Assembly: GCA_900551895.1 (NCBI GenBank)
Contig: URXX01000002.1
Span: forward strand, 62,001 to 126,000
Reading direction: 5' to 3'
DNA from: an uncultured Lachnospiraceae bacterium
GTDB lineage: Bacteria > Bacillota > Clostridia > Lachnospirales > Lachnospiraceae
Length of the DNA stretch: 64,000 nucleotides
Part shown: piece by piece, positions 34,509-43,183 of the stretch
How positions within the stretch are numbered: the stretch's first letter is position 1
Layout: every line of letters starts with the position of its first letter
Position numbers and translations under genes: made by a program
Notes under the pieces: model-generated
The model's database searches: none
The model's input: only the letters and a program-made list of their open reading frames with translations
Told to the model about the DNA's origin: nothing

Positions 34509-36146
34509 ATGATTAGTGCAAACAATGTCACATTGCGTCTTGGCAAAAAAGCCTTATTTGAAGATGTAAACATTAAGTTTACTGCCGGCAACTGCTACGG
34601 AATGATTGGTGCTAACGGCGCGGGAAAATCGACTTTCTTAAAAATCCTTTCAGGACAGATTGAACCGACAAGCGGCGAAGTAGTTATCTCTCCGGGAGAA
34701 CGTCTTTCTTTCTTGCAGCAAGACCATTTTAAATATGATGATTATCTTGTTTTAGATACCGTTATTATGGGAAATGCGCGACTATATGAAATCATGAAAG
34801 AAAAAGAAGCTATTTATGCTAAAGAAGATTTTACTGATGAAGACGGTATGAAAGCAAGTGAACTTGAAGGGGAATTTGCTTCTATGAATGGGTGGGAAGC
34901 AGAATCCGATGCCGCTACTTTACTAAACGGTCTTGGGATTGAAACAGATTTACATTATAAATATTTGAGAGATTTGACAGGTGCAGAAAAGGTTAAAGTA
35001 CTTCTTGCTCAGGCTCTATTCGGAAATCCGGATATTCTTCTTCTCGACGAGCCTACTAACCATTTGGATTTAGATGCGATTGCATGGCTGGAAGAATTTT
35101 TAATCAACTTTGACAACACCGTTATCGTTGTGTCCCATGACAGATATTTCTTGAATAAAGTCTGTACACAGATTGCAGATATCGACTACGGCAAGATTCA
35201 ACTTTACGCAGGTAACTATGACTTCTGGTATGAATCAAGCCAGCTAATTATCCGTCAGATGAAAGAAGCAAACCGCAAGAAAGAAGAAAAAATCAAGGAA
35301 TTACAGGAATTTATTTCCCGTTTCAGCGCCAATGCTTCAAAATCAAAACAGGCTACGTCCCGTAAAAAAGCGTTGGAAAAAATCCAACTTGACGATATTC
35401 GTCCATCCAGCCGTAAATATCCTTATATCGATTTCAGACCTAACCGCGAAATCGGAAATGAAGTTCTTACGGTTGAAAACCTCTCCAAAACAATCGACGG
35501 TGTAAAAGTTTTGGATAATCTTTCATTTACAATTACACGCGAAGAAAAAGTTGCATTTGTAGGCGGAAATGAATTTGCTAAAACTGTATTATTTAAAATT
35601 TTGGCAGGGGAAATGGAAGCCGATGAAGGTACTTATAAATGGGGAGTTACAACTACACAAGCCTACTTCCCAAAAGACAGTTCTAAAGAATTTGACAACG
35701 ACTACACAATCGTTGACTGGCTTACGCAGTATTCAGAAAATAAAGACGCCACTTATGTTCGCGGTTTCTTAGGAAGAATGCTTTTTGCCGGAGAAGACGG
35801 GGTGAAAAAGGTAAAAGTTCTTTCCGGTGGAGAAAAAGTAAGATGCCTTTTATCTAAGATGATGATTTCGGGAGCAAATATTTTAATTTTGGACGAACCT
35901 ACCGACCACTTAGATATGGAATCTATCACTGCATTAAATAACGGATTAATTAAATTCCCCGGCGTAATTTTATTCGCTTCCCGTGACCACCAGATTGTGC
36001 AGACAACTGCAAATCGTATTATGGAAATCGTTCCGGGCGGTAAATTAATCGACAAAATTACAACTTATGACGAATATCTTGCAAGTGATGAAATGGCAAG
36101 AAAACGTCAGACTTACTCTATGGATAATTCTGAAGAAGATAACTAA
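34509..36146 (+). CDS. ABC-F family ATPase, YbiT/YkpA type
   Basis: Soluble protein with two ABC domains that acts on ribosomes. The 545-residue protein has domain 1 Walker A GANGAGKST, an altered signature LTGAEKVKV and DEPTNHLD; a charged P-site linker (around residues 235-300, SKQATSRKKALEKI); and domain 2 with DEPTDHLD and signature LSGGEKVRC. Domain 2 has a non-canonical Walker A, GGNEFAKTV, with Ala in place of the last Gly, and its switch reads SRDHQ rather than SHDR. AAAGGAG precedes the ATG. Confidence 0.9.
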   Translation: MISANNVTLRLGKKALFEDVNIKFTAGNCYGMIGANGAGKSTFLKILSGQIEPTSGEVVISPGERLSFLQQDHFKYDDYLVLDTVIMGNARLYEIMKEKEAIYAKEDFTDEDGMKASELEGEFASMNGWEAESDAATLLNGLGIETDLHYKYLRDLTGAEKVKVLLAQALFGNPDILLLDEPTNHLDLDAIAWLEEFLINFDNTVIVVSHDRYFLNKVCTQIADIDYGKIQLYAGNYDFWYESSQLIIRQMKEANRKKEEKIKELQEFISRFSANASKSKQATSRKKALEKIQLDDIRPSSRKYPYIDFRPNREIGNEVLTVENLSKTIDGVKVLDNLSFTITREEKVAFVGGNEFAKTVLFKILAGEMEADEGTYKWGVTTTQAYFPKDSSKEFDNDYTIVDWLTQYSENKDATYVRGFLGRMLFAGEDGVKKVKVLSGGEKVRCLLSKMMISGANILILDEPTDHLDMESITALNNGLIKFPGVILFASRDHQIVQTTANRIMEIVPGGKLIDKITTYDEYLASDEMARKRQTYSMDNSEEDN

Positions 36147-36150
36147 ATGC

Positions 36151-36196
36151 AAAAGCGTTATGCAATCACCTTATCGATGACTGCATAACGCTTTTT
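36151..36196. terminator. Bidirectional terminator
   Basis: AAAAGCGTTATGCA and TGCATAACGCTTTTT arms between the convergent ABC-F and TPR genes; T tracts on both strands. Confidence 0.85.
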
Positions 36197-38578
36197 CTAC
36201 CTCATCTGTTTTTGCTCCGCTTCTTCCATTGTCGCATATCCATAATATTCTGTTGTTCTCCGCATAATCTCTTCCACCATATTCGTTCCGCGCTTTGCAA
36301 AATCTACAACCATAGACGCATATCTGACAAGAGTTTCTATTGAATACGTCTTTAATTCTCCTCTCAGATACGTTTCAAAGGAAATATTGTTCATTTCATC
36401 TTCCGCAGTATGAATCAATCTCGCCTGTCCTGATAAATGCGGATATCTCTCTGCAAACTCCTCTCTCCACTCTACCTGTATCGGAATAATCCCTTCGATT
36501 ATTCTGCTTTTTTCTTCCGAAACCTCCGGCAGGTTATCTTTAATGGCCTCATATTCTTCTTTCGCCGTACTTTTCATCATATAGGCATATTTTTCCATCA
36601 CAAGATTACGCCCCTGTTGATTACCCTCTTGCAAATCTTTATAATATGAGTTTAATAATTCTTCATCCCACACGGAAAACTGGCTTTTTCGCATAATATC
36701 AAAGGTTTCAAAATCGTCCTGACAAGATGCACGCCCTCCCGTATTTCTCACTTTCTGAAACATATCCCATTCCAATTTCACAATTTTTTCCATTACGTTC
36801 ATGTTCTTTTCCCTCCATAATATTCTTTCCACATGACATTCCAAAAAATCTTCCTCGCCCTCCGTTAGTTTCTGCTCTTTTAGTTCCTCTAAAAGCACAG
36901 AACAGATTTTTTCTATAATCATACTTTTTTCTTTCGGTGTCTGCACAGCAAACAATTTATCGTACAAATCCTTTACCTCAGATAATTTTGGAAGCGTTTC
37001 CATTTTTCTAAACATCCACTTGTAATACGGCATAAACGTATTATTCAGCAAATAAATCAAATTGCAGGATGCCTGCACAAATTCACGGAGCGCCATTTCC
37101 CCTGCCGCATATTCTCCCCGCTTCACACAGCGAAGATAATTATACTGCCCTGCCTGTGCGGTCAACGCCGTCATCTGTGCGATTTTACGCACCCGCACTT
37201 TATACGGATAACCTTTCTTTAATTCCTTTTGTATAGTTGAAAATATTCCCTCTCCGTCCTTAAAGATTTTCCCCGCCGTCACCTGTGCCAGTGCTGTTTC
37301 GGACACAGAAAGCCACGCTTCTGTCCTCTGTTCCTCTGTATATTTTTCCGGATATAACAAAATTTCATATAATCGTTTTCCGAGAAATTCTTCATAAAAT
37401 GTTCGCACGTTTAAAACGCCTACTCTGTTTTCTCCTCGATTGGTTACTTGTCTTGGCGGAATATTTCCAAACGTTTTCGGAAGTTTATTATACGCTTCAT
37501 CCATTTCTTTTCCGTATTTTTTCATATCTCCATCCTCCAGCCAAATACAAAATGCCGGTCCGAAGTCATGGTCTGCGGAAAGTATATCATCAAATCCGAA
37601 ACATTCTGAACCGTGTCCCATAAGTCCGACTGTCAACCTGTCAAAGCAGTCCGAAAACTTTTCTTTCAACATTTCCTTTCCATATCGTTCATAATATAAG
37701 CGGGAAATCTCCATTCCCTTTTTACTGTTTTGTTTTCTTCTCGCATCTTCCGCCTTTTTGCGAAGATACTCCGCCTGCTGTGAAAATCCGCTTTCCTCCA
37801 ACACAATCGCACAATTCTCACAGGTAACCGCATAATTTTCACATTCACCATAATGTTCCAATATTTCTTTCAATGCCATCGTGTAATACTCTACGGATTT
37901 TCCGTAATCTTTCTGTAAATAATATCCGTGTGCCAACGATGCAAGGAGGGCAGAGTAATGGGAGTCTTTTGTTTCTTCGCCCTTATATAGTTTCAACGCT
38001 TCCTGCAGAGCAGAAATTCCCTCCTTATAATTCTTCAACTCAAAATATACCGTTGAAAGATTTGTATAAGTAGATGCAATCTCTATCCTATGTTCAGGAA
38101 ATAACTTCACAATTTTCAGCGCAGTATACAGACAATCAATTGCTTTTTCATACTGCCCCATTCCTTGATACGCCATGCTCATATTATTATATAGTCCTGC
38201 CCTCTTTATATCAGGCTGTATAAGTACATCATCATAAATGTGATCTGCCTTTTGATAGATATTTAAAGCCTCTTCATATTCCCCTCCTGCTCGGTACGCC
38301 GTCGCAAGATTGACAAGGGTTGTTGCGTGAAATTCCGTATAAGAAAAATCTAATTCTTCAATAAGTTGCTCCGCTTTCCTCCCTACGGCAATCGCCTCAT
38401 CCGTCCTGCCTAAACTTCTGTAATATCCCGTCATTTCATTATAGAGCATTAAAAGAGTTTCTTTATCCTCTTCCTCTTTTGCCTGCTGTATACATTTTTG
38501 TAAAAAAGGCTCTACTTCCGAAATTCTCTTCTCTGCAAAGAGCCTGTCCAGTTGAGTTAATATATTTTTTTCTTTCAT
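36197..38578 (-). CDS. TPR-DUF4037-DUF4125 protein
   Basis: A 793-residue cytoplasmic protein in three parts. Residues 1-270 are tetratricopeptide repeats (for example NLATAYRAGGEYEEALNIYQ, NNMSMAYQGMGQYEKAIDCL). Residues about 290-480 carry GLMGHGSECFGFDD followed by ADHDFGPAF, a degenerate nucleotidyltransferase pattern typical of DUF4037. Residues about 580-790, with KIVKLEWDMFQKVRNTGGRA, FDIMRKSQFSVW and HTAEDEMNNISFETYLRGEL, match DUF4125. The function is unknown; architecture suggests a TPR-guided nucleotidyltransferase. Monocistronic. Confidence 0.75.
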   Translation of the reverse strand: MKEKNILTQLDRLFAEKRISEVEPFLQKCIQQAKEEEDKETLLMLYNEMTGYYRSLGRTDEAIAVGRKAEQLIEELDFSYTEFHATTLVNLATAYRAGGEYEEALNIYQKADHIYDDVLIQPDIKRAGLYNNMSMAYQGMGQYEKAIDCLYTALKIVKLFPEHRIEIASTYTNLSTVYFELKNYKEGISALQEALKLYKGEETKDSHYSALLASLAHGYYLQKDYGKSVEYYTMALKEILEHYGECENYAVTCENCAIVLEESGFSQQAEYLRKKAEDARRKQNSKKGMEISRLYYERYGKEMLKEKFSDCFDRLTVGLMGHGSECFGFDDILSADHDFGPAFCIWLEDGDMKKYGKEMDEAYNKLPKTFGNIPPRQVTNRGENRVGVLNVRTFYEEFLGKRLYEILLYPEKYTEEQRTEAWLSVSETALAQVTAGKIFKDGEGIFSTIQKELKKGYPYKVRVRKIAQMTALTAQAGQYNYLRCVKRGEYAAGEMALREFVQASCNLIYLLNNTFMPYYKWMFRKMETLPKLSEVKDLYDKLFAVQTPKEKSMIIEKICSVLLEELKEQKLTEGEEDFLECHVERILWREKNMNVMEKIVKLEWDMFQKVRNTGGRASCQDDFETFDIMRKSQFSVWDEELLNSYYKDLQEGNQQGRNLVMEKYAYMMKSTAKEEYEAIKDNLPEVSEEKSRIIEGIIPIQVEWREEFAERYPHLSGQARLIHTAEDEMNNISFETYLRGELKTYSIETLVRYASMVVDFAKRGTNMVEEIMRRTTEYYGYATMEEAEQKQMR

Positions 38579-38639
38579 GCTTTATCCTCCTCCCCTATTA
38601 TACATATTTTTCACCTTTTCGGGTATAAACTTTCATTTC

Positions 38640-38709
38640 TTAAGAAGTATTAAGAAATATCCCCTCAATTTTAAGAATATTCATCATTCTATTCAATCCG
38701 TTCTTAAGA
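38640..38709 (+). promoter_or_regulatory. Phased TTAAGA direct repeats (putative activator operator)
   Basis: TTAAGA occurs at 38640, 38650, 38671 and 38704, that is at intervals of 10, 21 and 33 bases, close to whole helical turns. The last copy sits ten bases upstream of a -10-like CATAAT where a poor -35 (ATCCGT) is found. This pattern fits an OmpR/PhoB-type response regulator site; the regulator is not in the window. Confidence 0.5.
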
Positions 38710-38718
38710 TTCATCTGT

Positions 38719-38724
38719 CATAAT
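38719..38724 (+). promoter_or_regulatory. -10 hexamer of the glycosylation operon promoter
   Basis: CATAAT (38719-38724), about 31 bases before the yfhO ATG, with no acceptable -35 at 17 bases upstream. Confidence 0.4.
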
Positions 38725-38754
38725 AAGATAAGAAACTGGGAGGGGAATTTACAA

Positions 38755-41169
38755 ATGAAAAAATTACAGAAATTTTATCCATATATATTGCTGACTGCTT
38801 TCACCTGCTGTCTTATCTTTATCATTTGGCCAAAAGGGACATCTTTTGGATCTATGACAGACTGGGTACAACAGCACATTAAAATTGCAGATTATTTTCG
38901 TACACTCTTTTTAGAAAACGGACAACTTTTTCCTGACTACGCAGCCCACTTGGGCGGAGGAGTTAATATTTACGCACTTTCCTACTACGGACTTTTTCGG
39001 TTAGATGTGCTTATCGGTTACCTCATTCCTTCCATAAGCATGGAATACATTGTTGTCACCTATATTCTCTTAGAATATATTGCAAGCATTAACCTTTGTT
39101 TTTTCTGGTTAAAAAAACAAAATATCCGCAAAGAAATTTGTTTTGTTTCTGCATTTTTGCTGGCGACTTCTTCACTTTTATTTCAAAGTCACCGACAGAT
39201 TATGTTCATTAATTATATGCCGTATCTGTTTTGTGCCTTACTTGCCATAGACAACTTTTTACAGACAAAAAAAATCAGATGGATTTCCTTATCCATAGCG
39301 CTTATTATTCTGCACAGTTACTTTTTCAGTGTAACTGCGATTATTCTTTGTACAGGTTATTTTCTTCTTCGTTTAGAAAAGAAAGCAGAGTCAAAGACTC
39401 TCATGGTGAAATACGCAGGGGCGTTTTCTCTCGGCATAGGAATGTGTGCCGTTCTCCTTCTTCCTACCGCCTACTACATGATGCAGATAAAAAAAGACAG
39501 CGGAAATCCTCTTTCTCTCATAGAAATATTTGGCATTACCCCCTCCTTAAAAGGACTTTTATACTATTCCTACGGCGCGGGGCTTACAATTATCATTCTC
39601 TTTGTGTTAATTCTTTCACTGCAATATAAGCGCACAAAGAAAATGGGCATTATCCTTTTACTCTGCCTGTGCAGTAATCTTGTTTCCTATTTATTAAACG
39701 GAACATTATATGTGCGTTACAAGATTTACCTCGTTTTTTTACCGTTCATTTTATACGCCTTTGCCAAAACATTGCAGGAAATGTACTGTTCAGAAAAGAA
39801 ACTACATTTTTATCCTCTTCTCTTCGCCGGTATACCTGTTTTAACTATTTACCTGTTCGACCGCGAAAAAGCAGAATTTCCGATACTTTTGGATATTGCA
39901 GTTGCTCTTATTGCACTTATCCTTTTCTATCGGAAAAAGAATACAACATATTTATTCTTTGCCTGCATCCTTCCATTTATCATTTGTATACAGATAAACA
40001 ATACAGAAGTTTACCCGACAAAAGAAGAAAGTGTTTTCTCCGATACAGAATTGGCAAAACTTTGTTCCACTTATTCGGGGAGATTTTTGGACACAACCAC
40101 AGGACTGTTAAATGTGAACAATATCTTCAGCAAAGATGCATATAAGACAACCATGTATTCTTCTCTTTCCAACGGAGAATATAATACTTTTTATTATGAT
40201 TACATGAAAAATCCAATGAGTATTCGCAATCGGGTTGTTCTTGCATCCACGCCGAATATTTTATTTCAGCATCTGATGAACGTAAGAACAATGGAAACAA
40301 AAAAGGGAACACTTCCTATCGGATACGAAATCATTGCAGAGCGCAAAGGAACTGTCCTTGCAAAAACAGATGATTCCATGCCTTCTGCATATGTAACAAA
40401 CAGTTTATACAGTAAAAAAGAATTTGATAAACGCTCTTATCCCGAAAATATAGATATTTTAACACAGTCTGCAGTTGTAGATACCGATAAGACAACTTTT
40501 CAAAAACAAATGCAAAAGGAAAACTTTTCCTTTACGATAGACGGTAAAGGAAAAAGAAAGCAGACCGTTTCTTTACCAAAACCATATGATAACACTATTC
40601 TTCTCCTTTCTTTCGACATAGACAGAAACGATAGAAAAGAAGTGGTTATCGATATTAATGGTATACGAAACAAACTATCGGGCAGCAATGCTAACTACCC
40701 GAACAATAATACAACATTTACCTACATCCTTTCATCTAATCAAACGTTGAAAGAACTGCATATAAATGCTTCAAAAGGAAACTACCGCATCAAAAATGTG
40801 CAGTTATATTCTCTTCCTTATAACGACATACAGAAGAGAAAGACAACTGTCGATGCCGTCACTTTAAAAAATCCTGTCAAAAAGGAAGTATTGCAGGGAA
40901 ATGTGACTTCATCAAAAAACGGTTACCTTATTACATCCATACCGTATGAAAAGGGATTTACTGCTTACATCGACGGAAAAAAAGTTCCTGTCGAAAAAGT
41001 AAATACATGTTTTGTCGGATTTCCCATAAATAAGGGAGAACACAATATTTCTATCGTATTTCACGCTCCGATGAAGCGTCTAGGACTTGCGATAAGCGGA
41101 ATTTCTTTCATATTGTTTATTATACTTTTTATTTACGAGGGGAGATTATTATGGAAAAGAAAACATTAA
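38755..41169 (+). CDS. YfhO family membrane glycosyltransferase
   Basis: An 804-residue polytopic protein with about thirteen hydrophobic segments in residues 8-410 and a large extracellular C-terminal domain, ending in one helix. YfhO proteins are GT-C-type transferases that move a sugar from polyprenyl phosphate to a surface polymer; in Bacillus YfhO works with CsbB and GtcA on lipoteichoic acid. The loop ending SMTDWVQQHIKIADYFR after the first helix is where the catalytic acid lies in GT-C enzymes. GGGAGG precedes the ATG. It heads a four-gene overlapping operon. Confidence 0.85.
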   Translation: MKKLQKFYPYILLTAFTCCLIFIIWPKGTSFGSMTDWVQQHIKIADYFRTLFLENGQLFPDYAAHLGGGVNIYALSYYGLFRLDVLIGYLIPSISMEYIVVTYILLEYIASINLCFFWLKKQNIRKEICFVSAFLLATSSLLFQSHRQIMFINYMPYLFCALLAIDNFLQTKKIRWISLSIALIILHSYFFSVTAIILCTGYFLLRLEKKAESKTLMVKYAGAFSLGIGMCAVLLLPTAYYMMQIKKDSGNPLSLIEIFGITPSLKGLLYYSYGAGLTIIILFVLILSLQYKRTKKMGIILLLCLCSNLVSYLLNGTLYVRYKIYLVFLPFILYAFAKTLQEMYCSEKKLHFYPLLFAGIPVLTIYLFDREKAEFPILLDIAVALIALILFYRKKNTTYLFFACILPFIICIQINNTEVYPTKEESVFSDTELAKLCSTYSGRFLDTTTGLLNVNNIFSKDAYKTTMYSSLSNGEYNTFYYDYMKNPMSIRNRVVLASTPNILFQHLMNVRTMETKKGTLPIGYEIIAERKGTVLAKTDDSMPSAYVTNSLYSKKEFDKRSYPENIDILTQSAVVDTDKTTFQKQMQKENFSFTIDGKGKRKQTVSLPKPYDNTILLLSFDIDRNDRKEVVIDINGIRNKLSGSNANYPNNNTTFTYILSSNQTLKELHINASKGNYRIKNVQLYSLPYNDIQKRKTTVDAVTLKNPVKKEVLQGNVTSSKNGYLITSIPYEKGFTAYIDGKKVPVEKVNTCFVGFPINKGEHNISIVFHAPMKRLGLAISGISFILFIILFIYEGRLLWKRKH

Positions 41170-41564
41170 CAGAATTTATTCGCTACTGTTTCATCGGTGG
41201 CTGTACAACGGCAATTAACTATCTTGTTTATATTGGAGTATTATTCTTTTTTCAAAAGCATTACCTATTTGCCAACACGGCAGCATGGGTATTTGCCGTT
41301 CTCTTTGCTTTTTATGCAAACAAACATTTTGTCTTTCAAAAAACAGAAAAGTCAGATAAAGAGGCGCTGTCCTTCTTCTCTATGCGTCTTGTCACTTTAC
41401 TGATTGAAAACGTTCTTTTATATATTTGTATACAGCAATTACTTCTTCACTCACTGATTTCTAAATTAGTAGTAAGTGTAATTACTGTTTTAGCAAACTA
41501 TGTTTTGTGCAAATATGCGATTTTTACCGAAGAGAAAGGTGGTATTGTTTATGAAGAAAATTAG
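41151..41564 (+). CDS. GtrA family flippase-like protein
   Basis: A 137-residue protein with four transmembrane helices, starting FIRYCFIGGCTTAINYLVYIG and with FYANKHFVFQ, both typical of GtrA/GtcA. It is thought to flip polyprenyl-phosphate sugars across the membrane. The start overlaps yfhO by 19 bases and the stop overlaps the GT2 gene by 14. Confidence 0.92.
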   Translation: MEKKTLTEFIRYCFIGGCTTAINYLVYIGVLFFFQKHYLFANTAAWVFAVLFAFYANKHFVFQKTEKSDKEALSFFSMRLVTLLIENVLLYICIQQLLLHSLISKLVVSVITVLANYVLCKYAIFTEEKGGIVYEEN

Positions 41565-42492
41565 TGTAATTGTCCCTTGCTATAATGAAGAGGAATCTCT
41601 TCCTCTTTTTCATAAAGAAGTAACAAAAGTTTTACAGGAAATTGCAGATGCAGACTACGAGTTATTGTTTGTCAACGACGGAAGTAAAGACCATACGATA
41701 GATGTCATAAAACTTCTCGCTATAAAAGATCCTCATATCTCTTACTTTTCCTTTTCACGGAACTTCGGAAAAGAAGCGGCAATGTATGCCGGTTTATCAC
41801 ACGCGGACGGTGATTACTGCGTAATTATGGATGCTGATCTACAGCACCCGCCTGCACTGTTAAAAGAAATGTTTTATGCTGTTGACAAGGAGGGCTATGA
41901 TTGTTGTGCCGGAAAGCGTTTAGACCGCACCGGAGAGGGCAAAATAAGGAATTTCCTCTCCCACTCTTTCTATCGTGTTATTCAGCGTCTTACCCACATG
42001 GATATGAATGACGGTGCAGGAGATTTCCGCATGATGTCTCGCCAAATGGTCAACGCAATTTTAGCAATGAAAGAATACAATCGTTATATGAAAGGACTGT
42101 TTTCTTTCGTAGGCTTTGAAACAAAATGGGTAGAATTTCATAACGTGGAACGAATTGCCGGAGAAACAAAATGGACATTAAAAAGTTTGTTTTCATATGC
42201 TTGTGAAGGTATTTTCTCCTTCTCCACAAAACCACTGATGCTTTCGGGAATGTTCGGTTCATTTTTATTGGTGATTTCCGTTATCTTAGCAGGATACATA
42301 GGTGTGGACACATTATTTTTGCACCATAAATTTAACGGACTTCTTGCAATCACCTTGCTCATCCTCGTATTGAGCAGCATTCAAATGATTTTTGTTTCTA
42401 TATTGGGGCAATATGTATCGAAAGACTATATGGAAAATAAAAATCGTCCGATTTACATTATAAAGGAGAGTAATAAGCCATGCGTATCTTAA
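41551..42492 (+). CDS. Polyprenyl-phosphate glycosyltransferase (GT2, DPM1/GtrB/CsbB type)
   Basis: A 313-residue protein: GT-A catalytic domain with SVIVPCYNEEESLP, LLFVNDGSKDHT, the metal-binding DADLQHPP, and GDFRMMSRQM; then two C-terminal transmembrane helices (MLSGMFGSFLLVISVILAGYIG and LLAITLLILVLSSIQMIFVS). It should load a sugar, probably glucose or GlcNAc, onto undecaprenyl phosphate in the cytoplasm. The ATG at 41551 follows AAAGGTGG. Works with GtrA and YfhO. Confidence 0.93.
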   Translation: MKKISVIVPCYNEEESLPLFHKEVTKVLQEIADADYELLFVNDGSKDHTIDVIKLLAIKDPHISYFSFSRNFGKEAAMYAGLSHADGDYCVIMDADLQHPPALLKEMFYAVDKEGYDCCAGKRLDRTGEGKIRNFLSHSFYRVIQRLTHMDMNDGAGDFRMMSRQMVNAILAMKEYNRYMKGLFSFVGFETKWVEFHNVERIAGETKWTLKSLFSYACEGIFSFSTKPLMLSGMFGSFLLVISVILAGYIGVDTLFLHHKFNGLLAITLLILVLSSIQMIFVSILGQYVSKDYMENKNRPIYIIKESNKPCVS

Positions 42493-43151
42493 AAAAAGCC
42501 GTTTCCTGCGGGTTGTTCTTTTCTCTTCTTCTCCTGTCGGGCTGTCAAAAGGAAAAAATACCCGAACCGACTGAGCATGCAAAAAAACTAATGATTGTTG
42601 CTCACCCCGATGATGAAACCATTTTCGGCGGAGCACATATTTCCAAAGGCGGATATTTTATCGTTTGTCTGACAAATCGCGATAATTCTGTGCGAAGGGC
42701 TGAATTTACCGCTATGCTGGATTTAACAAAAAATGAAGGGGTTATTTTAGATTTTCCCGACAAAACATTCGGAAAGCGAGATAACTGGGAACATCACAAA
42801 GAAAAAGTAGAAAAACTGATTGAACACTATGTGCAGGCAAAAGATTGGGAAAGCATTACAACTCATAACGCTGACGGAGAATATGGACATATTCATCATA
42901 AAATGACACATCAACTTGTTACAAAAGTATGCGAAAAGGAAAAACAGACAGATAACCTGTATTATTTTGCCCCATATTATAAGAAAACCGAATTAAACAA
43001 GCATATGCTTACTCCAATGCCAAATGAAGATTTGGAAGCAAAAACAAAACTGGCAGAAGTTTATCTCTCGCAGGAAAAAGTATGCAACAACCTAAAACAT
43101 ATATTTCCATACGAAGAATGGACTTCTTACAATGACACATATAAAAAATGA
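42480..43151 (+). CDS. PIG-L family deacetylase lipoprotein
   Basis: A 223-residue protein with a lipoprotein signal (FFSLLLLSGC, Cys at about 22) and a PIG-L fold: IVAHPDDETIFGG gives the zinc His-Asp-Asp, and EYGHIHHKMTHQ the second zinc His. PIG-L enzymes remove acetyl from N-acetyl sugars. Anchored outside the membrane, it could deacetylate the GlcNAc placed by the upstream proteins. The start overlaps the GT2 gene by 13 bases and the operon terminator overlaps its stop. Confidence 0.87.
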   Translation: MRILKKAVSCGLFFSLLLLSGCQKEKIPEPTEHAKKLMIVAHPDDETIFGGAHISKGGYFIVCLTNRDNSVRRAEFTAMLDLTKNEGVILDFPDKTFGKRDNWEHHKEKVEKLIEHYVQAKDWESITTHNADGEYGHIHHKMTHQLVTKVCEKEKQTDNLYYFAPYYKKTELNKHMLTPMPNEDLEAKTKLAEVYLSQEKVCNNLKHIFPYEEWTSYNDTYKK

Positions 43152-43178
43152 CATTTCACACCCGAAATGTCATTTTTT
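43146..43178. terminator. Bidirectional terminator after the PIG-L gene and trpS
   Basis: AAATGACATTTC and GAAATGTCATTT arms with a six-base loop and T tracts on both strands. The left arm contains the PIG-L stop codon. Confidence 0.85.
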
Positions 43179-43183
43179 GTCTA

